Positions 11,266 to 23,511 of a DNA stretch of 64,000 nt are shown here, piece after piece. The translations under genes were made by a program, and so were the position numbers. Position 1 is the first letter of the stretch. Each line of letters begins with the position of its first letter. Source of the stretch: Synchiropus splendidus. Its lineage: Eukaryota; Chordata; Actinopteri; Syngnathiformes; Callionymidae. Under the pieces are notes generated by a model. It ran no database searches. It saw only the letters and a program-made list of their open reading frames with translations, and was not told the DNA's origin. The stretch is taken from contig NC_071349.1 in NCBI RefSeq assembly GCF_027744825.2, positions 19,096,501 through 19,160,500 on the forward strand, written 5' to 3'.

Positions 11266-11332
<67 letters not shown>
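11262..11332. repeat. A13-(TA)n-T30 simple repeat, self-complementary
   Basis: Thirteen A, about 28 bases of alternating TA, then thirty T. The whole can fold as one hairpin. The tract ends the 110-codon frame that starts at 11002 (a poly-Lys/Tyr-Ile/Phe tail), which shows that frame is not a gene. Confidence 0.95.
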
Positions 11333-11335
<3 letters not shown>

Positions 11336-11756
11336 GAACAGTAAATGCTCAAAAAAAAGACAAAGTCAGAAAACAAATACATTATGGTGGAACTAGCTAA
11401 AAAACTGTCGCTGCATAAGTATCCCCCAAGGTGGCAGTTTGCCCAGGGTTAGGGTTCGTCTGATGTATGGCTTAGAGCTGGGGTGTACAGCCCCTGGTTT
11501 GGAGACTCTGGTGGTGAAGACTGGGACACTGGGTAGGACAAGGACAAGATTGGAACCCATCCACACTCCCACGGCGTCATGTCGTGACGTTGGGAAAGTG
11601 AACTTTTGCGTCCTATACTGACGCCAAAGGAGGAGTTTTGTTGACGCACATCATTGAATTCGGAAAGATGTTCCTTCCCGTCGCGTTTCATTGCATCAAG
11701 ATACATTCTGAACTGTGCCTTCATGTTTTTCCTCATTCGACGACCTGCTTACCTCT
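11333..11756. other. Low-copy DNA, nothing recognised
   Basis: No gene seen. It may include more 5' parts of the Rex1-like fragment that follows, but I cannot align them. Confidence 0.5.
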
Positions 11757-11897
11757 CACCCTGGACATGGACTGTTTGTTCCTCTTCCCTCTGGCAGGAG
11801 GCTACGGTCCATCCAGACCAGAACCTCCCGGCACAGGAACAGCTTCTTCCCCACCGACCATGGCAATAAATTTCATTCTGATTCTGATTCTGATTAA
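11757..11897 (+). repeat. Rex1-like LINE 3' end with (ATTCTG)n tail
   Basis: One forward frame reads LPSGRRLRSIQTRTSRHRNS, a block I associate with the C-terminus of fish Rex1-type non-LTR retrotransposons. It is followed by a short untranslated part and a microsatellite tail of ATTCTG units (11876-11896). A short tandem tail at the 3' end is typical of these elements. The copy is 5'-truncated. The family name is from recall. Confidence 0.65.
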
Positions 11898-12889
11898 AAT
11901 GCCAATGTTTGAAGTGGCTCAGAACAAATAATGGAGAAAACCAATGGTGGCTGCAGACAGCGTTGTCCTCTCTCATAATCTGCACAACTTGCAGCCTCTG
12001 AGATCAAATGAGGATCCCGAGTCTAAGAAGTCAAAGCCACTTCTACATGCACAGCTTGCGGGGACGTCTTCTCGTCTCCTAGTTTTGGACGTGGTCCAGT
12101 CATGTCGCTGGACAGAGTCTCAGAACTGCGATGAAACGGTGGAGAGACTGCAGCGTGATGAGCTCATACAGCCTGCGTCGGTCATCTGGAGGGGCTTGAA
12201 AGACCCTCACTGCTCTTCAACCCGCCAATGCACTGTCCAAATGTTGAGACTCACCAAGGTGTCAGAGGTGAGTTTCAAGATAGAGGCGCTCAATCTTAGA
12301 GGAATGAATGCTTTAAATATGACATTTTGTTCACATCATTATATTGGTATTAAAGCCTTTTGAACCTTTGTGGAACAGAGCTTTGAAATGAAGAACCATG
12401 CATCTGTTCATCTTTAGTTCAAGTCTCCAGACTGGACATTTTTTGCTTGAAAACGTTTCTTTTCAGCCTTGAAGGAGCGATATTTACATTGCTTTACAAG
12501 GTTATGAATGACATGCAAGTTTAAAAGCAAGAGAGAGCCAACTGCAGTTGTTGATCGTGTTTGTAAAGTGCCACTGGATTTTCAAGATGATTATTATTAA
12601 TGAACATTTATTGATTGTGTGCGTTATGCAATCATCATAAAGCCACAGAACTCGCGGCGAGGTCCATCACTCACCTCCTGCCTCCTCCAGCTCGCCTCTT
12701 CGCCAGCTGACCTCTGACCTCTGCACTCCATTTCTGGGTCTTTCAAGTGTCTGCAGGGAAAAATGAAGAAATATTTTTCTTTGAATCAATCCCCATGTAA
12801 TCAATATTGACAATGGAGCTGCCATTGCTTCCAGATGATGGGTGGAGACGCGCAGCTCAGACCACTGGGGATGCTACAGTGAGATGAGG
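11898..12889. other. Low-copy DNA, nothing recognised
   Basis: The 139-codon forward frame starting at 11944 has no recognisable domain, no nearby splice-linked partner and no conserved motif. I treat the stretch as non-coding. Confidence 0.5.
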
Positions 12890-13075
12890 CCAGCGGCTGC
12901 ATCTGCAGCCCAGACTGAAACCTACTGAAAACCTCTGGAGTGAAACCAAGAGGAACGTGGCCACAAGCAGCCGAAGAAACTGGTCCTGTTTTGTGTTGGT
13001 TGAAGGAACAACGGTTTTATTTGAATCACAAATGTTGAAGTTCATGAAATAAATCAAGATTCTTCAGTCAAACAC
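12890..13075 (+). pseudogene. Possible Tc1/mariner-like transposase 3' scrap
   Basis: A forward frame reads PRLKPTENLWSETKRNV. This resembles the P-x-L-N-P-I-E-N-L-W block that carries the last acidic residue of Tc1-type DDE transposases. Similarity fades after about 20 residues, and no terminal inverted repeat was located. It may instead be an unrelated retroposed 3' end, since GAAATAAATCAAG follows. Confidence 0.35.
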
Positions 13076-14887
13076 AGATAAACTGTTTCTGTCAGGTTCA
13101 GTCGCTTCCCTCTTCTCTGTTTTTCCAACACTAATGGCTAACTTTATGTGCACTTAGTGAAACACAGAGGATGAAGTGTGTCCTCTATGGTTGTTTAGGC
13201 TTCCATTGTCATTTTCATTTCCAAACAACTCAATAAATTCTGCCTGTTACCGGAGGTTTTCAGAGGCGAGCACAGGTCTACAAACGTCAGACATCATTCC
13301 CAGCAATATAAAGTGGACTGCAACTACTGCAAACAAACTGCAGACCTGATCTGAATAAACCTATTTTTTTAAAGGAGGGATAGTGCTACCGTATGTTTCA
13401 AGGACAAGGTGCAGCGCTTTATAATTTAAACAAGAGAGCGAATCAATTTGAGCCCTCGAGCTCCAACATGATTCAGAAAATGGGCTTCCCACATGCTGGA
13501 GCTCAGTGGAACCAAGATGGCCGACTCCTGTGAACAGCGCTGGGGTTTTCGCATCCAGATTCCCACTTCCCTCACAAAGTTTTCAAACCGTAACATGTGT
13601 TTTCATATTTATGATCACCCGCTCCGAGCGTCATGCTCTCTCACACCAAACCAGCGGTGAATTCCTGTGTATTTCCCAGCACCGGCACCTGTGGAAGAGG
13701 TGTGCGTCCTCTGCTCATAAATATTCATGCGGCATGGTTTGGTCTTGGAGGATTAATCCCAGCGCAGAGATAAAAGGCAGGACAAAAGCAACACAACTGG
13801 CACATCCAGTCCATTATATACTGTCGAGTAGCAGGCATCGCCCACAGGAGACTAATGGCTTTTTATTTAGGACCCCCAGGTGGCTCCCACCCTCTGCACC
13901 GCCAATAAAGCAGCTTTAGTTCAAGAGCACATTTGCCAAAATATACCTGCTTTAAAAGTTAAATGGGTGACTTCAGTGCCACAACAGCCAACGCGTTTGC
14001 GCTTGTTTTCTAAATAAGTGGCGGGAACTTTTGTCCCCGACTCCAACCCACGGAGCTTCACACCGTCCTGGTTCAGCGCAAACACAAACAGCAACAAATC
14101 GCTAGAAAGCCGCTTGAAAGTGAGTGTAATTTACACTTCAGCGCACAAACCCTAATCCACACAAGAGTTTTTTCACATTCCGACACACGTAAACACTTCA
14201 GAATAATAAGTTAAGTCCTCGCAATCGGCGGCCGGAGCTGTCAGGCGATGGCGGCGTGAGAACAGAGAAGCGGAGGGAAAGAGACTCTGACAGCAGACCA
14301 GTAAACCGTATCACAGTTGCTTTGCTGCAGGAGACGGAGGAGAAATCTGGAGAAACCTCCGTAACAACGGGAGGGACACCAACACAAGGCTATTTCTGGT
14401 CCTCATAATGAGTCAGCAGTCCATGTATGAACCCATTCATCATCAGCTGATGTCTCATTATTGCTCGATAAGTCAGCGCTTCATGATCAGGAGACGATTA
14501 AAAAAAGGTTTCACTGTCCCGACTGCAGCTCCTACTGTATGGTGAATTTCAAACACAGCCCAACATGAAATTCACACTGGGCTGTGCTTATTCATGACGG
14601 TATCTTGAGACCAGTTCAACAAAAACGTGGCGACAACAGGAAGTATGAACAAATAAACCATGCACATACAACCAAACTGTCTGTTTCCTTTCTTTTCTAT
14701 GGCGTCCTGTTGGGCTTGAGTCGATCCCAGGTAGTTAGGGCAGGAGGCTGGGGGCAATCGCTTACGCATACTTAGACTTGGGCTCAAACTTGAGTCAAAA
14801 TTGTTTTCATTATTGTTTGTTGGTTTGGTTTTTCTTAACAAAGTAAACTCAGCCAAGCACTAGCTCACATAAACATCACTCAAAACA
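13076..14887. other. Low-copy DNA, nothing recognised
   Basis: About 1.8 kb with no gene, RNA or known repeat. The 137-codon frame at 13506 starts in low-copy sequence and shows no domain. Confidence 0.55.
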
Positions 14888-15074
14888 TAATGAGGCTTCA
14901 TGAAACAGTGTCCTCATCTTCAGAGCCCTCAGGTTGGCATTCTCTTCTCTGAAATCTCTGGATTTGAAGAAGCATTTCGATGAAACCTCAGATAAGTTTT
15001 TAAAAGGAGGGTGCCACCTACTGAGGACCAACAGTGAAGACATTGTTTCATGAAGCCTCATTGGCCCATCAGTG
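14888..15074 (-). mobile_element. F1 MITE, near-full copy
   Basis: Left arm ATGAGGCTTCATGAAACAGT and right arm GACATTGTTTCATGAAGCC. The right tip CCCATCAGTG is nearly complete. The core is reverse (ATGAAACCTCAGATAAG). The first bases of the left tip have diverged. Confidence 0.85.
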
Positions 15075-15150
15075 CCCAAAAGGAGTAAGGTTCAGGAAAA
15101 GTGACGCCTCTTAAAGCAGGAATGACCTCGGTGTCTGCTGCAGTATTGAC

Positions 15151-15338
15151 TAGTGATGAGCTGATGAAGCTTCATGAAACAAGGCTGCCTTTTTTCAGCG
15201 CTCAGTATGTGGTGCTCCTGGTTAAAGAATGATGTGAGGTTTCACTGAAATAGTTGGTCAAAACAAAAAGACAGAGCATGCCATCTAGTGGCTTCTGAAA
15301 ATGAGGACACTGTTTCATGAAGCCTCGCGACTCATGAC
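15151..15338 (+). mobile_element. F1 MITE, near-full copy
   Basis: Starts with the clean tip TAGTGATGAGCTGATGAAGC. The core is forward (AGAATGATGTGAGGTTTCAC). The right arm GAGGACACTGTTTCATGAAG is intact, but the final tip is degraded to GCGACTCATGACT. It lies 76 bp from the preceding F1 copy, in opposite orientation. Confidence 0.85.
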
Positions 15339-17097
15339 TCCTGCTCTTGTTATGAGAGGAGCTGGACTTTCAACAGTTTTTATCTCCCAGGAATGATTCA
15401 CCTTAACTTTGCAACATTACCAAGAAGTCGGAAACACATGAAAATCCTTCACTGTTGGGCCCGAAGTTGACCCCACTGGAACCGTTACAAGACCAAGACC
15501 TCAAAGAAAATAAATCAAACATCCAAGCGAGGCTAGTCTAATGAGTCTTTGTGCGCACAGTTTCAAATCGTTTTTAAATCACTGTTGTAATTATAATTCA
15601 CAGTCGGAGGCTCCCTGCAGACAACACATCAGGCTGCCTCATCTTTAAAGAAAAATGTAAAGTGTTCTGACTCGCTCACTCGAAGAAGCGGAATGAAATG
15701 CGACACATATATATATATACACACACACATATAAAGCCGAAGTAACTCAACCTTTTGAACACTCCTGTATTTATGGCGGTGTTTCACTTGTTTTCCTGCG
15801 TGAAGCGTTCTTTGCCTGCGATATCAAAGTTTCCACGCGGAGATGGTTTTTCATTTGGCTCAGAAAGACTTAGCAGCGCTGTCTGCAGGACCAATGTGAC
15901 TAATAGCTCAATATTGTGACCAAAATTGAAAGCGCAGCCATAAAATAAGTCAGCATATCAATATCATTTTATCTTTCAATGGCACCATTTCCTCAGCCGC
16001 CATTACTGAGCGCGACCTCTATTTTGTTCCCAGCAGACTCCAATCTATCCTCCACTTTACCTCCCACCTCCATCAGAAACCCTCTCGCTCCACAGCGCCG
16101 GCTCCTTTTCTGAATTAGACGGGGGATGATCAAAACATGCACGCGGCTCGGCCGGAATATTGGAGACGGAATGGTGGGAGATAATTCAACGTTTCATCCG
16201 CGTCAGGTTTGGATTTCAACGCGCCTAAATACCGAGCCAAACATGAGAGGAACAGTCAACAACTGAGGCGAAATATGAAGAAACTTCTGTTGTTGTTTCT
16301 CAAAGGAGAACGGAGGAAAGCAACTCTGTTTAAAGGCGTGAAAAGGGAGCACAACACCACCAAAGGGCCGACCTTGACTGTCTTTCCTTTTCTAAAGCTT
16401 GGGTGGAATTCGAACTCCATTTTTATCACCTTTTGAATTTGCTGACCTTCGACAATAATTACCAAATTAATTTGACTCTTGGCAGTGTTTTGTTCATCAA
16501 AGCAAAACACTTCAGACTGAGGGAAAAAAAAGAGAAATCTTTTTTTCTGTCTTCCTCTGTGGAAAACAGAGCGAAGGCCTGCGCAGTCTGGCTTTGTGGT
16601 CTGCAGAACTGCGTCGTCCTTGTTCCTGTGTTTGGCCTTCATGGTCTGTGGAGTGCCCTCGACACCCACCTGCTCCTCACTCGGCCCCACTTGCTAATGG
16701 GGCTGAAAACCGAGATAACTTTATGAGTGAGTGCATTTCTCAGAGAAGCATTACTCTTCATTTTTTCATTTCATAAATCTCTCAGAGCCGAGTGGATTGG
16801 CTCAATCCAAGCTCCTACGGCAGCGGCTACGGACCGGACCGAGAAGAACCGGGGAAAAAATTAAAATAAAATAGATGTATATAATTGGAAGCCAATTACA
16901 TGACAAGTTTCTGTGCTGTGAAATGTAAAAGTTTAATGGAACAAGTGTTCAAAAATGTTACAAATATGTGCCCTGTTTACAACTGGAAAAGCCACAGGAC
17001 GAAGAAGAAAACCTTCCTGTTCATGTATGGGGAAGCCATCTTGTTTTTTATTGTTGTTTTCTTTAACAGGCTCATTTCTGGAGAACGGTGATGATAT
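15339..17097. other. Low-copy DNA with a short dinucleotide repeat
   Basis: Holds an (AT)n-(AC)n tract at 15706-15730. No gene is seen. The overlapping frames around 16256-16726 on both strands show no protein family. Parts of 15950-16200 look like mixed-composition low-copy DNA. Confidence 0.55.
15706..15730. repeat. (AT)n(AC)n microsatellite
   Basis: Alternating AT for about 14 bases runs into ACACACACACA. Short, simple tract. Confidence 0.9.
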
Positions 17098-17145
17098 CAG
17101 AGACCACTAGATGGCGCTCTCTGCCCTAAAACCTATGGATTTAAG
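17098..17145 (-). repeat. F1 MITE fragment directly left of a full copy
   Basis: Carries the left-arm interior and start of the reverse core (GACCACTAGATGGCGCTC, CTAAAACCTATGGATTTAAG). The next F1 copy starts at the very next base, so the fragment was probably split by insertion or recombination. No continuation is visible beyond the second copy. Confidence 0.7.
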
Positions 17146-17327
17146 TAGTGATGGGCCAATGAAGCTTCATGAAACAGTGTTCTCATTTTCAGAGCGCAGT
17201 AGGTGGCGCCCCCTATTGAAAAAAATGTGCATGGTTTAATTGAAACGGTTTCTAGAGCCAAGAGCGCCACCTACTGGGCACGGAAAATGAGGCCTCTGTT
17301 TCATGAAGCCTCATCAGTCCATCACTA
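17146..17327 (+). mobile_element. F1 MITE, full-length with both tips
   Basis: Starts TAGTGATGGG and ends CCATCACTA. Both arms are intact (CAGTAGGTGGCGCC, GAGCGCCACCTACTGGGC). The core is shortened and read forward. The flanking 8-mers GATTTAAG and TTAGTTTG do not match. Confidence 0.9.
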
Positions 17328-18345
17328 TTAGTTTGAATAGATTAATGGGAAGAAATGGGGAATTTATTTTCCCTCTATTTAACAGCCATGAAACCAAATT
17401 TGATTTCACCATTTAGTTTTAATTTGAGTAGAACTTTTAACAATGTAATAATATATAACAACGAAACAGGAAGTTTCCTTCATTAAAATGACAAGCATGA
17501 TTTGTTTTTCTAGTGAAGTGAGCAATGAATAACAAGTTGATTTCATTTTCCAAACGGGCAAATTGATTTGTTTGTGTTCGGATGAGTGGAGTTGTGTGAC
17601 TGAGGGTTTGCAAACACCTTCCGTCCAGCAAAGAGAACAAACTATCAGGAAGTGTTCCCTGAGACTTTTCTCCTCCTCCTCCAAACTGCGACCCTCAGAA
17701 AAGACACCAGGGTTTTATGGCAACTGTAATATGCCGCCCACACTCCCATCGCCGTGCTTCACTATCCCGCCAATAAACCGCGCCCCATTACGTCCAATAA
17801 ACCCGATGCTTTCTATTTTTGGCCTCGGCAGCCAAATATATCTCACAGCATTATTGTAATAAAAGAGTCCGAGTGAATCGACATGTGTCACGTTTTGTGA
17901 TGTCACCACTGCTGGGAATGATGAAAGCATCCAAGAATGTTGACCATCTGAAAGACTGTGGCCATTTGTTCACGTCCCCTCGTGCTGGGTCTGACTGAAG
18001 CAAATCCTTCACAGAGCTGGAGGTAGCTTTATTTGTTCTGTTGTATTCAGTGGTATTTAATCACGCGATAAGGAAAGGTCACACTGAAATTCAGAAAATA
18101 GCTCTATGGATGTTTGTAGTCAAGGCTGCTTTCACACGGATAAATGAATGTAGATCAAGTTAATAATCAAAACTGAAGTCCTTTAATGAACAGAAAAACC
18201 TAAAAAAAATGTAATAATGGAGAAGAAAATAAACATCTCCACAGTCAGTTTCTCGTTTTTGCTACGTCTCTATGAGGTGCTGAGGTTAGAGGCTGTCAAG
18301 ATAACTGACGGTTATGTTTATTTATGAAGTGAAAATGGCCGTAGC
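17328..18345. other. Low-copy DNA, nothing recognised
   Basis: No gene or known repeat. The region near 17700-17860 is mixed-composition sequence of the kind that could be conserved non-coding DNA. This is not testable here. Confidence 0.5.
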
Positions 18346-18509
18346 TGTGAGGCTTCATCTTCATTTTCACAGATCAGTAGGTGGCGCTCTTGGTTTAAAA
18401 ATGATGCGAGGTTTCATTGAAATGGTCATTAGATTCCACATTTTTGAGTTCCATCTAATGGGCTCTGAACATGCGGACACTGTTTCATGAAGCCTCTTAA
18501 GCCCATCTC
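18346..18509 (+). mobile_element. F1 MITE, first of a head-to-tail pair
   Basis: The left arm has a small deletion (TGTGAGGCTTCATCTTCATT lacks the GAAACAGTGTCC part). The core is forward (TTTAAAAATGATGCGAGG) and the right arm ends AAGCCCATCTC. It is followed without spacer by another copy in the same orientation. Confidence 0.85.
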
Positions 18510-18696
18510 CAGTGATTGGATCATGAAGCATCATGAAACAGTGGTTTCATTTTCAGAGCTCAGTCGGTGTCGCTCTCATCTTAGAAATGATGCAAAGCTT
18601 TATTGAAATTTTTTGTTCAAGTCCAGAGATCTTAGAACTGAGAGTGCCATGAAAATAATGACACTGTTTCATGAAGCCTCACTAACTGCATCACTA
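18510..18696 (+). mobile_element. F1 MITE, second of a head-to-tail pair
   Basis: Starts CAGTGATTGG and ends GCATCACTA. The core is forward (TAGAAATGATGCAAAGC). The right arm lost the TAGATGGC part. It sits directly against the copy at 18346-18509. Confidence 0.85.
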
Positions 18697-19652
18697 GCTG
18701 AAGGCTGGTTCGTGATATCTGATTCAAGTTAGTGAGTCATAAGCTTCGATAATGTGTCCAAATAACAACAGTCGGGTTGTTTTTTTCTTCAGGGATTGAT
18801 TCTGTTTTTGATCTGTCTCAAAGTTGATTCTGAGAAAAAGGAGAATCACTGTCTCTGCAGAAGGAAGGACTTTGGCTCGGACGCACTGTTGTTGATAGTT
18901 ACCACTATCACTGCGCTCCCAAAAAAAAAAGGTCCATAATTGGAAGTTGAGGATAAGCGGGACTGACTGACAGCCCTTGTGTGACGTAGATCACGGCGGA
19001 GATTGCACGGCTAAACAACAATGGAGTCCATTGAAATTCGGAGTCCTGCTTCTTCTCCCTCATATACATTTATATTGTCTGGGGCGGGACTTGGGAACAG
19101 GGAGCTATTGTGGGAGATAACATCGAGCAAACAAGTGTGAGAAAAGTAGCTTCCTCGCCGGCCTGATCTCTTGGAGAGACAAGTCATCTTGATCATTGGG
19201 CTGTGCAGTCAGTGACGCTGCCGACGCCGGCGCCGCTGCAGAGGAAGCTCCTCCACGCGGCTGAGATATATACAGTGATACACACTCAAGAACTGCTCAG
19301 GAGAAATCTGTGCGATGATGCGCAGAGAATGACACCGAAGGTAATTCTGCGAGTGTCGCAGCTGAGGGGGAGGGAGGGGGGGAGGGTTATCGTGGAGGAA
19401 GCGAGGGAGGCTCATATTTAATTTCAGTGACGTGATTTTGCCAAAGATTACAAAATTAATTGAAGCGCTCGGCAGGCGGCGGCGCGTGACAGCCTTATGA
19501 TTTCATGTTCCGAATGTGGCTGGAGAGGGAATGTGGAGAGTCACTGCTTCAGATGGAGCGGATCTGAGCTGAAGTTGGACACGATCTACTGTAGCTTCAA
19601 TGACTCTGTGTTTGTAGCCTGCAGTGGTCAGTACCTGAATGGTGATGGACAC
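18697..19652. other. Low-copy DNA, nothing recognised
   Basis: No gene or repeat recognised between the F1 pair and the simple-repeat block. GC-rich around 19200-19270 and 19360-19480. Confidence 0.55.
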
Positions 19653-20112
19653 GGATGGATGGATAGATACAGTGGGTGGATGAATCGATGGATGATGGAT
19701 GGATGGACAGATAGACAGATGACGGATGGATGGATATATACAGATATAGATATATACAGTAGATGGATGGTGGGTGAATGGATGAACAGACAGACAGATA
19801 GATAGATTGATTGACAGATAGATAGATAGACTGACAGACAGACAGACAGAGAGATGGGGTGGATGATGGATAGATGACAGACAGACAGACAGACAGAGAG
19901 ATAGGGTGGATGATGGATAGATGATAGACAGACAGACAGATAGACAGATGATAGATAGACAGACAGACAGAGAGATGGGGTGGATGATGGATAGATAAAC
20001 AGACAGAGAGATGGGGTGGATGATGGATAGATAGACAGACAGACAGAGAGATGGGGTGGATGATGGATAGATAGACAGACAGACAGAGAGATGGGGTGGA
20101 TGATGGATAGAT

Positions 20113-20503
<391 letters not shown>

Positions 20504-20546
20504 GATAGATAGACAGACAGACAGACAGGGTGGATGATGGATAGAT

Positions 20547-20588
<42 letters not shown>

Positions 20589-20680
20589 TAGACAGATAGA
20601 TAGATGGATAGATAGACAGACAGGGTGGATGATGGATAGATGACAGACAGACAGACAGACAGACAGATAGACAGATAGAC

Positions 20681-20718
<38 letters not shown>

Positions 20719-20800
20719 GGTGGATGATGGATAGATGATAGATAGAGAGATGGACAGATGGATGAATACAGTAGATGGTTGGATAGATAGAGAGATGGAT

Positions 20801-21224
20801 AAAATCTCCCTCTTCTCCGTCGAGTTTCAATACCAACAACTGAAATAGAGACATCTAATGGCTTTAAAAACACAAAAATAATCACCCACTTAGAAGCCTT
20901 TTCTTTGATGGCAGCCGGAACCAGACTGAAACGCCTGCAAGCGTCGGAGAGAATTGCACAATAACATGAAATAAAGCATCAGCGTGCAGCGTGGCGGCTG
21001 AGCGTGCAGGATTTAAAGTACCTTGTTATTTGTTGGAATTAAGTTCCGTCGCTCATCAAATGTGGAACGACTGCATGTTCAGGGGGGAGCGCTGTTATGC
21101 GTGCAGCGCTACCTATGAATGAGTAGCGGTGAGTCACGACAGCCCAGACGATTTCCAAACGTGTTTTACCATCGGACAATCAGAAAACAAGTAAGCACTT
21201 TTTTTTAACTACGATCTTGGCAAA
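20801..21224. other. Low-copy spacer between simple-repeat blocks
   Basis: About 420 bp of non-repetitive sequence separates the GATA/GACA block from the GGAT block. No gene seen. Confidence 0.6.
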
Positions 21225-21858
21225 ATGGATGGATGGATGGATGGATAGACTGATGGATGGATGATAGATTGGTAGATGGATGGATGGATGATAGATGGAT
21301 AGATCGGTAGATGGATGGATGGATGATAGATGGATAAACGGATGGATGAATGGATGATGATAGATGGATGAACAGATGGATAGATGTAGATGGATGGATG
21401 AAAGATAGATGGATAGATGGATGGATGGATGATAGATGGATAGACAGATGGATGGATGATAGATGATAGATCGGTAGATGGATGGATGGATGGATGATAG
21501 ATGGATGGACGGATGGATGGATGGATGGATAGATGGTAGATGGATGAACAGATGGATAGACGGTAGATGATGGATGAAAGATTGATGGATAGATGGATAG
21601 ACGGATGGATAGATCGGTAGATGGATGGATGGATGATAGATGGATGGATGGATAGACGATGGATGGATAAACAGATGGATAGACGGTAGATGGATGGATG
21701 AAAGATAGATGCATAGATGGATGGATAGATGACAGATGGATGGATGGATAGTTGATGGATGGATGGATGGATGGACAGGCAGATGGATGCACAGATAGTT
21801 GATGGATGGATGGATGGACAGGCAGATGGATGGATACAGAAGACAGATACAGTAGATA
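21225..21858. repeat. Degenerate (GGAT)n / GATAGATGG repeat block
   Basis: About 630 bp of ATGGATGG units with interspersed GATAGATGG, GATCGGTAG and GACGG variants that recur in a loose higher-order pattern. The 195-codon reverse frame (His-Pro-Ser-Ile repeats) is produced by this periodicity. Confidence 0.95.
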
Positions 21859-23347
21859 GTCTACTGCCTGTGATGGGAATCCAACACTATAACTGCAGTG
21901 TATAACACTGTAATGTCAGCGGCTTTTGCTCAAACTATATGGTGACAAACGTCAGTGACAACATCCCAGTTAGTTTGAGAAGTCAGACAGGTGGAGTGGC
22001 AGAGATGACGCAGCCGTAACACACGCGGTATCAACTCACCGAACAATGGAAATGTGTATCTGCGACTCTCATGTAACATCTGTCTGTGCGAGCCCCCGGG
22101 CATGAACAGATAAATGGCCAGTGAAAGACGGGGAATAGCAGGCAGCGATTCCATGCATCCCAGCCTGATCCATATTTAAATGAATCAATATACATGAAGC
22201 AAATATTATCCCTGTGGTCTATTCCTTCCTTCCCTCAGCATGCTTCTGCATGCATAACAACAACGCAGGTCTTCACAAGTCGCTGCCGTCTTTACGGAAC
22301 CACTCTCTGTTCTGATGTAGGTCAAGATCAGGGTCTCCCTTTCACAAACACATGTTCGCCTTCGACTTTAATTCCACTTCCTGTTGTAAATAGATGCATG
22401 AAGCAGCGAGTCCAACAACACGCATGTCACTTAACGCTCTTTAAATTGGCAGAGATCCAGGAAGGAATGTTTTTGAAGATTTAAAGCAGCTTTCCTCTCG
22501 CTCAGATTTCCTCTCCATCCACGTCTTTTGGAATAGATGAAAGTGAAGGTAAAACAGAGCCAAACCATGTGAGGCCCAGAGTCAAATCGATGTTCTGAGC
22601 ACAGGTTTGGTCTCTGGTTCAGCCCGCAGGTGCTGCACAGGCCTGAGAGGAATTTCAACACGTTGGAGAGGAGAAGAGCTTCTACCTCCGTGAATTCTGT
22701 CCGACAGCAGATGAGAAGGTTTGTAATTATGACACGCATCTGAGGTAATCCGTCCCAGCACCGAGGCTGTGTTCTGACCTCACACCGACTGTGCAAGTCA
22801 GGCTCAGTGAGGGCCATCGTGCTGAGGGTGACTGAGGCCTGCGGCCGGTTCAGAGAGGAGCAGGTGACCGAGGAGACCTGCCAGTGTTTGTCAGCAGACA
22901 CTGTATCACAGGAGCTGGTGGAAGTTTGGTGAGTCTGAATTCAAGGCTCCGGATCAAACAAGGCCCAGGATGAAATAGAGCATCAGTTCCTTCCTCTCTG
23001 TTGACGCCAGTCGCCCTGATGAGTACCGGGGAAAGATTCCATGCAGGTAGTCGTCACCTCTCCCTTGATTTATTTCAGGTATGTCATTTAAAGCTGAAAT
23101 GACGTTCCAGCCCTCAGGGCTCCTTGGTCGCCTCGATAGATCACTGCGCTGCCGCTGCGGCAGAGGGACTGTTTCAAGGAAGAGAGGCCCCATCACAGAT
23201 GTCCTCGATTCACTTCATCGGCCCCCAGTTTGTTTAGAAAACCTTCAACAAGGTCGTCGGCGCGCAGATGACCTTTCAGCCCTGCAGGCAAGTTGAGGAG
23301 GGAAGAGCAGAATGTACTTTTAAACTGCCTCGGCTGCGTCTCTTGAC
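21859..23347. other. Low-copy DNA, nothing recognised
   Basis: The 156-codon reverse frame ending at 22901 shows no domain and no signal peptide. No exon chain is visible. Treated as non-coding. Confidence 0.5.
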
Positions 23348-23511
23348 AGTGGATGAAGCTTCGCGAAACAGTGCCCTCATTTTCAGAGTAGGCAACATGA
23401 GGTTTCATTGTAATTCTTGTTCCACGCCAAAGATTTTAGAGCAGAGAGCGCCATCTAGTGGGCTCTGAAAATGAGGACACTGTTTCATGAAGCTTCATCA
23501 GCCCATCACTA
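23348..23511 (+). mobile_element. F1 MITE, near-full copy
   Basis: The left arm GGATGAAGCTTCGCGAAACA is shortened (the TAGGTGGCGCTCT part is deleted). The core is forward (GAGGTTTCATTGTAATTC) and the right arm is intact, ending CCCATCACTA. Confidence 0.85.

Noticed and set aside
21205..21792. 195-codon reverse frame of His-Pro-Ser-Ile repeats
   Set aside because: Translation of the degenerate GGAT repeat.
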